NCBI RefSeq assembly: GCF_023221595.1 | Contig: NZ_CP096563.1 | Location: 6,195,001-6,259,000, forward strand | Direction of reading: 5' to 3' | DNA from: Rhodococcus qingshengii JCM 15477 | GTDB taxonomy: Bacteria; Actinomycetota; Actinomycetes; Mycobacteriales; Mycobacteriaceae | DNA length: 64,000 nt | Part shown: positions 35,546 to 44,298 of the stretch, one piece after another | How positions within the stretch are numbered: the stretch's first letter is position 1 | How the letters are laid out: every line of letters starts with the position of its first letter | Program-made: the position numbers and the translations under genes | Notes under the pieces: model-generated | Told to the model about the DNA's origin: nothing | What the model saw: the letters and a program-made list of their open reading frames with translations, nothing else | Databases searched by the model: none

Positions 35546-36295
35546 TCAGAGAAGAACCTCACCGATCTGTCGTGCAGTCACCTTGGCAAGATCCGCGAGG
35601 AACGGAATCCGTTCGTCGATCATCAGCTCGACCGGACCACGAAGCCCGAGAGCGTAACGCACAGTGCCGGATCCATCGATGATCGGAATTCCGATCGTTC
35701 GAAAATCCGGGGTCAACTCCTCGTCGTTGAATCCGTATCCTCGCTCACGAGTCAGTTCCAGTTCCCGGCGGATACCGGCGACATCGGTGATCGCACGCTG
35801 AGTGGTCGCTTCACGTGGCAACGCAGCCAGCTCGGAATCGTCGACATCGGACCAAGCCAGAAAGGCTTTCCCCAGTGCGCTCGCATGCAAGGGAAGGCGG
35901 ACACCCTGCAGCACGTGCCCGTCGGCCTCGCGCCACCGACTGAATCCGAGCAACACCACCTCACTTCCGCTTCGCACTGCCAGGGAGGCGGATGCTCCTG
36001 TCGTCGCGGCCAATTGCTCCAAATAGGGCTCGGACAGATAGATCCGATGCTGCCGGTAGGAGACCTGTCCGTAAGCCGCCAGCGCCGCGCCGATGCGATA
36101 CCGACTGGTTGCGTCGTCCTTCTCGAGAAATCCCGCGTCGACGAGCGACTGCAGCAATCGATGCGTGGTGCTGACCGCAAGCTCTTGTCGCCGCGCAACT
36201 TCCGAGACTCCCAGTTCTTCGCCACTGCGAAAACATGTGAGCATGGTCAGGGCACGGGTTACCGTCTGAACTCCCGCGCCGCGTGCGTCCGTCAC
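35546..36295 (-). CDS. IclR-family regulator, likely controller of the organosulfur operon
   Basis: 249 residues from GTG 36295, which follows AAAGGA at good spacing; a further in-frame start at 36346 exists. The winged helix has Leu-Gly-Val-Ser-Glu-Val-Ala-Arg-Arg and Ser-Thr-Thr-His-Arg-Leu-Leu-Gln-Ser-Leu. The effector-binding domain follows, with Leu-Pro-Leu-His-Ala-Ser-Ala-Leu-Gly-Lys-Ala-Phe. It is divergent from the ABC/desulfinase operon, with a perfect palindrome in the shared promoter. The effector is unknown and is probably the transported sulfur compound or its product. Confidence 0.88.
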   Translation of the reverse strand: MTDARGAGVQTVTRALTMLTCFRSGEELGVSEVARRQELAVSTTHRLLQSLVDAGFLEKDDATSRYRIGAALAAYGQVSYRQHRIYLSEPYLEQLAATTGASASLAVRSGSEVVLLGFSRWREADGHVLQGVRLPLHASALGKAFLAWSDVDDSELAALPREATTQRAITDVAGIRRELELTRERGYGFNDEELTPDFRTIGIPIIDGSGTVRYALGLRGPVELMIDERIPFLADLAKVTARQIGEVLL

Positions 36296-36366
36296 GAACG
36301 ATCCTTTCGCTGTGGCCTGATCGACCTGAGAATCGGACGCTAACACGGACCCAGCAGTCCGGCCAT

Positions 36367-36387
36367 CCTTTCCATCAGATGGAAAGG
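36367..36387. promoter_or_regulatory. Perfect palindrome, likely IclR operator
   Basis: CCTTTCCATC and GATGGAAAGG are exact inverted 10-mers with one base between them. The site is in the divergent promoter of the IclR gene and the organosulfur operon. Confidence 0.7.
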
Positions 36388-36542
36388 AACCGAACGTGGA
36401 CCTGCAAAAGGCCAGATGAACAGACTTCCGATGTTGTCAAGATTTCCAATCTCCAGAAAACAAACGGGGGTAAAACGGACAGGCACCCAATAGCGTCATC
36501 GTCGTCAGTTCTGACGATTCAACGCCTGAAGGAGCCACATAC

Positions 36543-37595
36543 ATGTCCCGCTTCCGCCGACTGCCACGAGCTGCCGCTGCGCTCGCCATGATCCCGCTGG
36601 CCGGGTTGGCGGTGGCGTGTGGGTCTTCCGATTCCGACAGCGCCGCAGGCAATTCCAGCGCAGACTTCACGCTCAAGGTCTTCGATCCCGGAAACTCCGG
36701 TGCCATCGCCGTCGGCAAGCGTGACGGAACCTACGACGAGGCTCTGGCACCGCTGGGCGCAAAGATCGAATGGGTCAAGACCACACCGGGATTCAGCTCC
36801 AACCTCAAACTCTTCAACAGCGGTGAACTTGACATCCAAACCGGCGCATACAGTCCCGTCGTCGGCGCACTGTCCAAGGACGTGGGTGTCCGCATCTTCG
36901 CCACGTCCGACCCGTACAACAAGGACCAGGCCGGCATCATCGCCACTCCGGAGTCCGGCATCAAGACCGTCACAGATCTGGCCGGCAAGCGCATTGCCGT
37001 CAACCCTGCAGGCAAGGGCGAGTACATCACGCTCAAGGCCCTGACGCAGGCCGGAGTGCCGATCGATTCCGTCGAACGTGTTCCGCTGCAACAGGCTGAC
37101 GCGGCGTCGGCGTTCTCCACCGGGCAGGTCGACGCGTGGGCATCGTTCCTGATTCCGTATCAGGAGGCCAAGGCCAAGGGCGCGGTCGAGATCGCAACCG
37201 AGGCGAGCATCGACTCCGTGGACAGCACCATCATCGCCGGCCGCACCGTAGTACTCGAAGAGCATCCCGAAGTGGTCCAGAAGTTCCTCGAGGTCACCCA
37301 GGAACTCACCGCGAAGCAGCAGGCCGACCCGGCAGCATTCGAGAACGTCTTCGAACAGACCGGTCCGCGCGCACTCTCCGGACAGCGACTCGACGACGCG
37401 ATCACCCTGGGCGGCCAGATCACCAACTTCCGCTACCCGACTGCAGCCGACGCTACCGACCTCGAATCGATCTCCACGTTGTTCGCCGACAACAAGGTGA
37501 TCCAGCAGCCGATCAAAGGCAGTGACGTGATCTTCGACCTCCAGGGTGCTGTGGCAGGTTCGGCAGCGGCAGCACCCACCACTGAGGGGAAGTGA
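36543..37595 (+). CDS. ABC transporter substrate-binding lipoprotein (SsuA/TauA type)
   Basis: 350 residues. A Sec signal with lipobox Leu-Ala-Val-Ala-Cys anchors it at about Cys26. The mature part is a NMT1/SsuA-like periplasmic fold: Asn-Ser-Gly-Ala-Ile-Ala-Val-Gly-Lys, Gly-Glu-Leu-Asp-Ile-Gln-Thr-Gly-Ala-Tyr-Ser-Pro, and Leu-Ala-Gly-Lys-Arg-Ile-Ala-Val-Asn-Pro-Ala. It binds an anionic ligand, probably a sulfonate-like compound given the downstream genes. It is the first gene of the operon. Confidence 0.9.
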   Translation: MSRFRRLPRAAAALAMIPLAGLAVACGSSDSDSAAGNSSADFTLKVFDPGNSGAIAVGKRDGTYDEALAPLGAKIEWVKTTPGFSSNLKLFNSGELDIQTGAYSPVVGALSKDVGVRIFATSDPYNKDQAGIIATPESGIKTVTDLAGKRIAVNPAGKGEYITLKALTQAGVPIDSVERVPLQQADAASAFSTGQVDAWASFLIPYQEAKAKGAVEIATEASIDSVDSTIIAGRTVVLEEHPEVVQKFLEVTQELTAKQQADPAAFENVFEQTGPRALSGQRLDDAITLGGQITNFRYPTAADATDLESISTLFADNKVIQQPIKGSDVIFDLQGAVAGSAAAAPTTEGK

Positions 37596-37599
37596 CCCG

Positions 37600-38457
37600 A
37601 TGGTGACGCTGACCCGGCCCGCACGAACTGCGTCGCCGTCAGTGGAGCATCCGCAACTCGAAACGCCCCGCTACCGCCGCAATCGCAGCAGGCCCAAGTG
37701 GGTCTCGATCCCACTCCGCTTCCTCGTACCCGCGCTGCTGGTTGCCGGATGGTGGATCGGATCCGCTACCGGACTGATCCGCGAAGAGATCCTGGCCGGA
37801 CCTCCGGCGGTGTGGACGGCATTCGCCGAGCTGTACCAGTCGGGTCAGTTGGTCGACTTCGGTCTCGCGTCGCTTCAACGTGCTGCACTCGGTGTTTCGG
37901 TCGGTGTGATCGTCGGATTGGTGCTCGGGGTTCTGTCCGGTCTCTCCTCGCTCGGCGAAGAACTGATCGACTCGACCATGCAGATCAACCGCGCGGTTCC
38001 GTTCCTCGCGCTCGTTCCGTTGTTCATCGCCTGGTTCGGTATCGACGAAACCTTCAAGGTAGTCCTGATCGCCGTCGCGACCGTCGCCCCCATGTACGCG
38101 TACACCTACCTGGGAGTGCGCGGAGTCGATCGCAAGATGGTGGAAGCGGCACAAGGTTTCGGCCTGACGGGTTGGCGACTGGTGTTCGGAGCGATTCTTC
38201 CGACCGCCCTCCCCGGTGTTCTGATGGGGCTTCGAATCTGCCTGTCGCTCAGCATCACCGGATTGATCGCCGCCGAGCAGGTCGGCACACGTGAGGGCAT
38301 CGGATATCTGGTCACCCTGGCGCAGGAATACAACCGCACCGACTACATGGTTCTGTGCATCGTCATGTACGCGGCACTGGGACTCATCTTCGACGCAATC
38401 GTCAGACTGATCGAGCGGTACTCCATGCCGTGGCGGAGATTGTCGGTGGCGCGATGA
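37600..38457 (+). CDS. ABC transporter permease (SsuC/TauC type)
   Basis: 285 residues from ATG 37600, 4 bp after the lipoprotein gene. It has about six membrane helices and a BPD-type permease domain with the cytoplasmic coupling loop Glu-Ala-Ala-Gln-Gly-Phe-Gly-Leu-Thr-Gly-Trp-Arg-Leu-Val. Its stop overlaps the ATPase start. It forms a homodimeric channel with the ATPase. Confidence 0.92.
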   Translation: MVTLTRPARTASPSVEHPQLETPRYRRNRSRPKWVSIPLRFLVPALLVAGWWIGSATGLIREEILAGPPAVWTAFAELYQSGQLVDFGLASLQRAALGVSVGVIVGLVLGVLSGLSSLGEELIDSTMQINRAVPFLALVPLFIAWFGIDETFKVVLIAVATVAPMYAYTYLGVRGVDRKMVEAAQGFGLTGWRLVFGAILPTALPGVLMGLRICLSLSITGLIAAEQVGTREGIGYLVTLAQEYNRTDYMVLCIVMYAALGLIFDAIVRLIERYSMPWRRLSVAR

Positions 38458-39296
38458 CGAATACAACCATCGGCTCGCTGCCATCCACCGAAGCACCTCT
38501 GCCGCCGTTGGCAGCCCGTGAGCGGACCGGCACCACCGCGGCCGAGCGACGTGCCGGATCACCGGTAGCGGTCTCGCTCACCGGAGTGCGTAAGTCGTTC
38601 GGCGACAAGACTGTTCTAGGTGGTATCGACCTCGAGATCACGCGCGGCGAGTTCGTCGTTCTCCTCGGCCCCAGCGGTACCGGCAAGACAACCCTGCTGC
38701 GAGTGCTTTCCGGTTTGGAAGCACCGGACAGCGGTGAGGTGCTGGTTCCGCGCGACCGCACGGTCGTCTACCAGGAACCGCGATTGATCCCGTCGAAGCG
38801 AGTTCTGGCCAATGTCACAGTCGGACAGAAACGGTCACGTCAGGTGACCGACAATGCACGCAACGCACTCGCCGAGGTCAACCTCGCGGACAAGCACCGC
38901 GCCTGGCCGGCCACCCTCTCCGGCGGCGAGGCCCAACGCGTCGCATTGGCTCGCGCTCTCGTTCGCGAACCTGAACTATTACTGCTCGACGAACCGTTCG
39001 CGGCCCTCGACGCTTTGACCAGGCTCCAAATGCAAGACTTGGTAGGCGATCTGGTCGCCCGCCACCGTCCGGCAGTACTGCTCGTCACGCACGACGTCGA
39101 CGAAGCCGTACGACTTGCCGACCGTGTGCTCATCCTCGACAAGGGCGGGTTTGCCGTGGACGTCGACATCGACCTGCCACGCCCCCGCGATCGGAACGAT
39201 CCCGAATCTCTGCGCTACCGAGCGAGTTTCCTGAAGGAACTCGGCGTCGGTCGCACCTTCCCCGACGGACAGGACAGTCATGACATTGATCGCTGA
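38454..39296 (+). CDS. ABC transporter ATPase (SsuB/TauB type)
   Basis: 280 residues from ATG 38454 (ATGA overlap). Walker A is Gly-Pro-Ser-Gly-Thr-Gly-Lys-Thr-Thr, the signature is Leu-Ser-Gly-Gly-Glu-Ala-Gln-Arg, Walker B is Leu-Leu-Leu-Leu-Asp-Glu-Pro, and the switch is Thr-His-Asp-Val-Asp-Glu-Ala. A non-conserved N-terminal stretch of about 40 residues precedes the domain. It powers import. The 3' end overlaps the desulfinase gene by 17 bp. Confidence 0.93.
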   Translation: MTNTTIGSLPSTEAPLPPLAARERTGTTAAERRAGSPVAVSLTGVRKSFGDKTVLGGIDLEITRGEFVVLLGPSGTGKTTLLRVLSGLEAPDSGEVLVPRDRTVVYQEPRLIPSKRVLANVTVGQKRSRQVTDNARNALAEVNLADKHRAWPATLSGGEAQRVALARALVREPELLLLDEPFAALDALTRLQMQDLVGDLVARHRPAVLLVTHDVDEAVRLADRVLILDKGGFAVDVDIDLPRPRDRNDPESLRYRASFLKELGVGRTFPDGQDSHDIDR

Positions 39297-40320
39297 TTCC
39301 GCAATCGACACACTCTGGTACACCCGCTGCCCCGTTCCCACCGCCAGCGGCCTCGCCAACAGTCTCGGTTGGCTCGACCGGACGGCAAACGAATCCGGAG
39401 TGCGTTTCGGCGTACTGCAAGATGCCGGACCGGAATTGGCAGTGCGCCATTTCGATCACCACCTCTCCGGACTCATTCGCGAAGGCGGCAACGTCCCCGC
39501 ACTGGCCGCGCGTGCCAGTGGTTCTCCGACGAGGCTCATCGGGCTCACCTGGATCGACGAGGCCCAGGCAATCCTGGTGCGCGGAGACTCCGACATCCGA
39601 GAAGCCGGTCTTCTGGCAGGCGCTCGGATCGGCATCCCGGCCTGGGCGGCAGATCAGGCCAGGAGCTTCCCCCGTGCCATGGCCCTGCACGGCTTCGCCT
39701 CCGCACTTCGACTCGGCGAGTTGAGTTTTGCCGACGTCACTCTCGTCGAGGTTGCGACGACGGCAGCCCCCGAGGTCCGCACCGCCTCGTCCACCCGCAA
39801 CACGACGTGGGGCGTCGAATCCCTGCTACGCGGCGACGTCGACGCCATCTACGTCAAGGGTGCCCGCGCCCAGGAAGTTGCCCGCGAACATGGCCTCGCC
39901 GTTGCCGTCGATCTCGATTCCACTGCATCGCTACGTGATCGCGTCAACAACGGCACCCCACGACCGATCACAGTTCATGCCGACCTACTCGAACAACGCC
40001 CGGACATCGTCGTGGGTTTCCTCGCCGAGAGCCTGAGAGCGGCGGACTGGGCCGCAGCCAACATCGACGAGGTCCGAGCCGTTCTGCAGACCGAAACACA
40101 GTCGGGGCCCGAAGGTGTGGTGGCAGCGTACGGCGAGAACTTCCACACCGGACTGCATTTGAGCCTGTCTGACGAGCGTGTGGACCTGCTCGGCGTGCAG
40201 AAACAATTCCTGTATGCGCACGGCTTCCTTGCCGCCGACTTCGACCTGCAGTCCTGGGTGGCGCACGAACCACTGGAACAGGCACGCAACCTTGTTGCGC
40301 AGAAGGGCACAGCAGAATGA
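39280..40320 (+). CDS. DszB-like sulfinate desulfinase
   Basis: 346 residues without a signal peptide, so cytosolic, although the fold is that of a periplasmic binding protein. It aligns with 2'-hydroxybiphenyl-2-sulfinate desulfinase DszB around the active site. It has Thr-Leu-x-Tyr-x-x-Cys-Pro-Val-Pro with Cys17 (DszB Cys27). His57-Phe and Arg67-x-Gly-Gly-x-Val-Pro-x-Leu (DszB His60 and Arg70) keep the same 10-residue spacing. DszB releases sulfite from an aromatic sulfinate. Overall similarity is modest, so the substrate is probably different. It is followed, with a 4-bp overlap, by two flavin monooxygenases that could produce the sulfinate. Confidence 0.8.
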   Translation: MTLIADSAIDTLWYTRCPVPTASGLANSLGWLDRTANESGVRFGVLQDAGPELAVRHFDHHLSGLIREGGNVPALAARASGSPTRLIGLTWIDEAQAILVRGDSDIREAGLLAGARIGIPAWAADQARSFPRAMALHGFASALRLGELSFADVTLVEVATTAAPEVRTASSTRNTTWGVESLLRGDVDAIYVKGARAQEVAREHGLAVAVDLDSTASLRDRVNNGTPRPITVHADLLEQRPDIVVGFLAESLRAADWAAANIDEVRAVLQTETQSGPEGVVAAYGENFHTGLHLSLSDERVDLLGVQKQFLYAHGFLAADFDLQSWVAHEPLEQARNLVAQKGTAE

Positions 40321-41426
40321 CGGACGTCTACTGGGAGCTACCGTCTCGCGGTGACGGACGCCGGGCGGTGGCCGCACTGAACAGTCGCGGCGGCTTCGGG
40401 CCGCAGCGACCGACTACCGTTGCGACCGATGTTCGTCCCGGAAACTTCGGGCCCTTCGACGAAGTGGCACAGATCGTTCTCGCAGCCGAACTATCGGGCG
40501 TCGACGGCGTTGTCGCACCGTACGATCCGAATGGCGAAGAATCCTGGATCGTTGCTGCCGCCGCCCTACGTCAGACGCGTCATTCGCGAGTGGTCGTGGA
40601 GTTTCACCCCACTTTCGGCACCCCCGTCTACGCCGCCAAAATGTCGGCGACACTTCAGCGCCTGTCGGCAGGTCGTCTCGAATGGCGAGTGAAGGTAGAG
40701 ACGGACCCCGAAGACGCCGCTGCTCGCGGCGACGTGGTTCGAGGAGCCGACCGCTACGCGCGCGCCGCGGAGTTCCTGACCGTCGCCCGTGGCGTATGGA
40801 ACGAGGAGCAAATTCTCCCTGGCGGATTCGGCGGCACGGGTTACGACTTCGACGGCGAATACTACGACGTACTCGGCGGCGGATTCCGAGGCATCTTGTC
40901 GGGACTCCGTTTTCCCCGAGTACATCTGACCGGGGACTCACCGGAAGCTCTGGAACTCTCGGCCCACCATGCCGATGTCCATCAGTTCACCCTTGCCGGC
41001 GACGAGTTGTCGACACGGATCACCACCCTCGACGACCGAGCATCCGAACTCGGCAGGACCGTCGAGAAGGTCCTGCGCATCCCGATCATCGCGAGGGAAA
41101 CAGCGGACGAAGCCTGGGCTCGTGTCGAACGGCAACTGAGAGAAGCCGATTCCGCTGCACTCGAGATCGATCGGGGCGGCATCCTGTGGTCCGGATTCGA
41201 CCGCATCGGCTACGAGCACAGTATCGGCCTCGTCGGAAGCTACGAGGAGGTGGCCCAACGATTGTCGTCGTATCGCGATATCGGCTTCGACGGTTTCGTC
41301 TTGTCCGGTCGACCCCACATCGAAGAGCTGCACCGGGCGGGCGAGCATCTCCTGCACCTGGTCGATCCCGAGGGTCGGATCCGCAAGGAAGAGAAGGCCA
41401 CCACAGAAGAGAAGGCCACCGCATGA
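40317..41426 (+). CDS. LLM-class FMNH2-dependent monooxygenase (SsuD-related), first copy
   Basis: 369 residues. The luciferase-like TIM barrel has Ser-Ala-Thr-Leu-Gln-Arg-Leu-Ser-Ala-Gly-Arg, Tyr-Asp-Phe-Asp-Gly-Glu-Tyr-Tyr and the late Leu-Val-Gly-Ser-Tyr-Glu-Glu-Val-Ala-Gln-Arg and Gly-Arg-Pro-His-Ile-Glu-Glu. It oxidises a C-S bond or a sulfur atom using reduced flavin. It is more diverged from SsuD than the next gene. A Lys/Glu-rich repeat tail ends the protein. No flavin reductase gene lies in the operon. Confidence 0.88.
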   Translation: MTDVYWELPSRGDGRRAVAALNSRGGFGPQRPTTVATDVRPGNFGPFDEVAQIVLAAELSGVDGVVAPYDPNGEESWIVAAAALRQTRHSRVVVEFHPTFGTPVYAAKMSATLQRLSAGRLEWRVKVETDPEDAAARGDVVRGADRYARAAEFLTVARGVWNEEQILPGGFGGTGYDFDGEYYDVLGGGFRGILSGLRFPRVHLTGDSPEALELSAHHADVHQFTLAGDELSTRITTLDDRASELGRTVEKVLRIPIIARETADEAWARVERQLREADSAALEIDRGGILWSGFDRIGYEHSIGLVGSYEEVAQRLSSYRDIGFDGFVLSGRPHIEELHRAGEHLLHLVDPEGRIRKEEKATTEEKATA

Positions 41427-42577
41427 GCATCGATTTCTATTGGCGGATCGGGATGGAAGGCGACCACGCGTCGCTGCGTACTCCGCGTCGCTACAACCGC
41501 GGCGATGCCGGTGGATACGGGCCGGGCAACATTGCTCCCGCGATCCGCGGCGGCGAATTGGACGGATACAGCTACATCGACCACATGGCAGCGGTGGCAA
41601 AGGCTTCCGAGTCCGCAGGGTTCCTCGGTGGACTTCTGCCGTCTTTCCCGATGACCGAGGATCCGTGGGCGACCGCAGCAGCGTTGGCCGCCGAGACCAC
41701 CACCTACCGTTTCATGGTCGCGTTCCAACCGGGGTTCCTTCACCCGGTACAGGCAGCGCGAATGTCGGCCAGTCTGCAGCGCGCAACCGGTGGACGTCTG
41801 GTCTACAACATCATCAGCGGCGGAGGTGGAGCGCCTCAGCTGTGGTGGGGCGACAAGGTCGACCACGACGATCGCTACACCAGGACATCCGAATTCCTCG
41901 ATGTCCTCAAGGGTGTGTGGGACGGTGAACCTTTCGACTTCGACGGTCGCTTCTTCCAGACCCACGGCGCCGCACTGCCAACCGGACTGGCCGGCCAACC
42001 GTTTCCCGAGGTGTACTTCTCCGGATCTTCGGCCGCAGCCGTCGCCGCCGCCGGACTGCACTCCGATTACTACCTTTCCTGGCTGGAACCGTACGCCGAT
42101 CTGAGAGCCAAGATCGACGGGGTGCGGGAGAACTCGGCCAAGCTGGGACGCACGCCGAAATTCGCCGTACGCATCGACGTCGTAGCCCGGCACACCGAAG
42201 AAGCCGCGTGGGCCGAGATCGAGAAAGGCTGGGCCTTCGTCGACAAGGGGGCCGCCGACCGTGCAGCCCAGGGTGACTCGGTGGGCGCCGCCCGCATCAA
42301 AGGCTGGGTACCCGAACACATCACCGGCTACCGAGATCTGGAAGTGCAACCCAACGTGTGGTGCGGCTTCAGCCTCATCCGCGGCGGACCGGCGTTCGGG
42401 CTGGTCGGCAGTTACGAGCAGGTCGCCGAAAGACTCGACGAGCTGCGCGAACTGGGCGTCGACGCCTTCATCCTCGCCGGTAACCCGCATCTCGAAGAGG
42501 CATACCGCGTCGGCGAAGAAGTTCTTCCCCTCCTGCAGCGCACCCCGATCACACCTTCTGGACTGGAGACTCGATGA
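41423..42577 (+). CDS. LLM-class FMNH2-dependent alkanesulfonate monooxygenase-like (SsuD), second copy
   Basis: 384 residues, ATGA overlap with the preceding gene. It matches SsuD layout well: Phe-Tyr-Trp near the start, Arg-Met-Ser-Ala-Ser-Leu-Gln-Arg-Ala-Thr-Gly-Gly-Arg, Tyr-Phe-Ser-Gly-Ser-Ser, Gly-Phe-Ser-Leu-Ile-Arg-Gly-Gly, and Ala-Gly-Asn-Pro-His-Leu-Glu-Glu-Ala-Tyr-Arg-Val-Gly-Glu. SsuD-type enzymes cleave sulfonates to an aldehyde and sulfite. Two unlike monooxygenases in one operon suggest sequential oxidation, as DszC and DszA do for dibenzothiophene. Confidence 0.9.
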   Translation: MSIDFYWRIGMEGDHASLRTPRRYNRGDAGGYGPGNIAPAIRGGELDGYSYIDHMAAVAKASESAGFLGGLLPSFPMTEDPWATAAALAAETTTYRFMVAFQPGFLHPVQAARMSASLQRATGGRLVYNIISGGGGAPQLWWGDKVDHDDRYTRTSEFLDVLKGVWDGEPFDFDGRFFQTHGAALPTGLAGQPFPEVYFSGSSAAAVAAAGLHSDYYLSWLEPYADLRAKIDGVRENSAKLGRTPKFAVRIDVVARHTEEAAWAEIEKGWAFVDKGAADRAAQGDSVGAARIKGWVPEHITGYRDLEVQPNVWCGFSLIRGGPAFGLVGSYEQVAERLDELRELGVDAFILAGNPHLEEAYRVGEEVLPLLQRTPITPSGLETR

Positions 42578-43293
42578 CCACCACCGAAACTCGACTCGAC
42601 ACCGATACCGATACCGATACCGCAGCATTCGTCGAAGAAGCTCGCAAAGCAGCAGACAAAGCATTCGACGTCTTCCGCAAGACCGGAACCGTTGCAGCCA
42701 ACGGGACCGTCAACTTCGTCGAACGAGTACCCGGCACCGAAATCGCGGTCGCCCTGAACGATCCGGGACCGTGGGCGAACGATCCGTCGGTGTCACCGGT
42801 TGTCGCCACCTTCGATGGAGAGGTGCTGTCCGGCAACGGATCGGCCGGATTTGTCACCGGCTACGCATCGGTCTTCCGTCAGCATCCGGAAATCACCAGC
42901 GTTGTCCACATCCACACACCGTGGCTCGGCGGTTGGGCACAGACACATCGGACGCTACCCATCCGCTATGCGGCTTCGCAGAGGCTGACGCTCTCCCGAG
43001 AGATTCCGCCGCACATCGATCGGGCCCGTTCTGCAGGCGATTTCATTCTCGAGCGTCTCGAACACGATCCCGATCTGGTGGCGATCTTCGAAGCCAACGG
43101 CGGGGTCAACGTCATCGGCCGCAGCGGGTTGCTCGACCTCGCGAAGTTCGTCGTCCTCCTCGAGGAGGGCGCACAGTTCCAGGCGATCGCCGAATCCCTC
43201 GGCGGTTCGGTCGAATTCGATCCGTCCAACCTCGCCGTGCAGTGGGGCCGCAGCGGACTCGCCGACGAGGCGCGTCGACGCGGCCTCATCTAG
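42574..43293 (+). CDS. Class II aldolase/adducin-family protein
   Basis: 239 residues, overlapping the previous gene by 4 bp. Residues 8-14 are an odd Asp-Thr repeat (Asp-Thr-Asp-Thr-Asp-Thr) before the domain. The zinc site is visible as His-Ile-His in Val-Val-His-Ile-His-Thr-Pro-Trp, with Gly-Asn-Gly-Ser-Ala-Gly-Phe upstream; a distal third His is not obvious (Ala-Asn-Gly-Gly-Val-Asn-Val). Family members cleave or isomerise sugar phosphates or act as decarboxylases. Here it could process the carbon product left after desulfonation. Confidence 0.85.
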   Translation: MTTTETRLDTDTDTDTAAFVEEARKAADKAFDVFRKTGTVAANGTVNFVERVPGTEIAVALNDPGPWANDPSVSPVVATFDGEVLSGNGSAGFVTGYASVFRQHPEITSVVHIHTPWLGGWAQTHRTLPIRYAASQRLTLSREIPPHIDRARSAGDFILERLEHDPDLVAIFEANGGVNVIGRSGLLDLAKFVVLLEEGAQFQAIAESLGGSVEFDPSNLAVQWGRSGLADEARRRGLI

Positions 43294-43334
43294 ACACCCC
43301 CATCACTGATTCAGAACAGGAAACCGTAGATCTC

Positions 43335-44276
43335 ATGACCGTTCGCGTCGGATACTTCCCACACAACAATTCGCTGTTCGTACTGCGCCACACCGGAATC
43401 CTCGAACGCCGTCTCCCCGATGTCGAGTGGGTGGACCTGCGTGAGCTTCCCGCCAAGCCTGCAGTGAACCCGGAAAACGCCTTGCCGACCCTGCACTCGG
43501 ACTGGCTGTTCGAGGAGGGCGGATACGACGTGATCGGAACCGGATTCACGCCGCCCGTCACCGGATTGGCCCAGGGCCGCGATCTCGTCTACATCGGAAT
43601 CTCCGGCCCCCGCGTGGAGAACGGGCGCCTGGTAGTCAAGGCAGAGTCCGAGATCAACACGGTTGAGGACCTGCGTGGCAAGCGCGTCGGCATCGCGCAC
43701 GGATCGTGGCAGACCACACTTCTGTTGTTCGCCTTGGATCAGGCGGGGCTGACCTGGTCCGACATCGTCCCTGTCGACACCGACGTACGCGGTGGTGGAG
43801 CGGACCTCGTCGACGGCACCATCGATGCCTGGGTTGGCGCGTACCCGGGGCTGACGGACATCGAAGCGAACCACGAACTGCGCACGCTGATCGCCACCGA
43901 CGGACTCTTCAGCCACCCCTCACTGTGGTTCACCCGGCGCGATTTCGCGGATACCAACCCGGAGGCCCTCCAGGCGATCATCGAGGCCCTGCAGGAATCC
44001 GACGCCTGGATCGAAGCCAACCCCCGCGAAGCCGCCCAGGTCTTCGTCGACGACGTCGAGAAGCGTGGCGGGTCCGCGAGCCTCGATGCCTGGGAAGCTG
44101 CACTGCGCGGACGTCCTTTCGGTGTCAACCCTGTCACCGACGAGTTCCTGGACGAGCAGCAGCGCGCGGCCGATCTCCTGCTGAGCAACGGACTACTGCC
44201 GAAAGCGGTCACCGTCCGCGAAGCAGTCGTGCCGTGGATCAGCGAGTTCGTCGGTTCGGATCGTTCGTCGATCTGA
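43335..44276 (+). CDS. Cytosolic SsuA/DszB-fold protein lacking signal peptide
   Basis: 313 residues. It starts directly with Met-Thr-Val-Arg-Val-Gly-Tyr-Phe-Pro and has no signal or lipobox. The body is an NMT1/SsuA-type binding fold (Leu-Arg-Gly-Lys-Arg-Val-Gly-Ile-Ala-His-Gly-Ser-Trp and Val-Asp-Gly-Thr-Ile-Asp-Ala-Trp-Val-Gly). It lacks the Cys of DszB at the equivalent place (Phe-Pro-His-Asn-Asn). It could be a divergent enzyme, a ligand sensor, or a binding protein that has lost export. It is the last gene of the organosulfur operon, 41 bp after the aldolase gene. Confidence 0.75.
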   Translation: MTVRVGYFPHNNSLFVLRHTGILERRLPDVEWVDLRELPAKPAVNPENALPTLHSDWLFEEGGYDVIGTGFTPPVTGLAQGRDLVYIGISGPRVENGRLVVKAESEINTVEDLRGKRVGIAHGSWQTTLLLFALDQAGLTWSDIVPVDTDVRGGGADLVDGTIDAWVGAYPGLTDIEANHELRTLIATDGLFSHPSLWFTRRDFADTNPEALQAIIEALQESDAWIEANPREAAQVFVDDVEKRGGSASLDAWEAALRGRPFGVNPVTDEFLDEQQRAADLLLSNGLLPKAVTVREAVVPWISEFVGSDRSSI

Positions 44277-44298
44277 GGACCCACTCCTGACAGATCCG

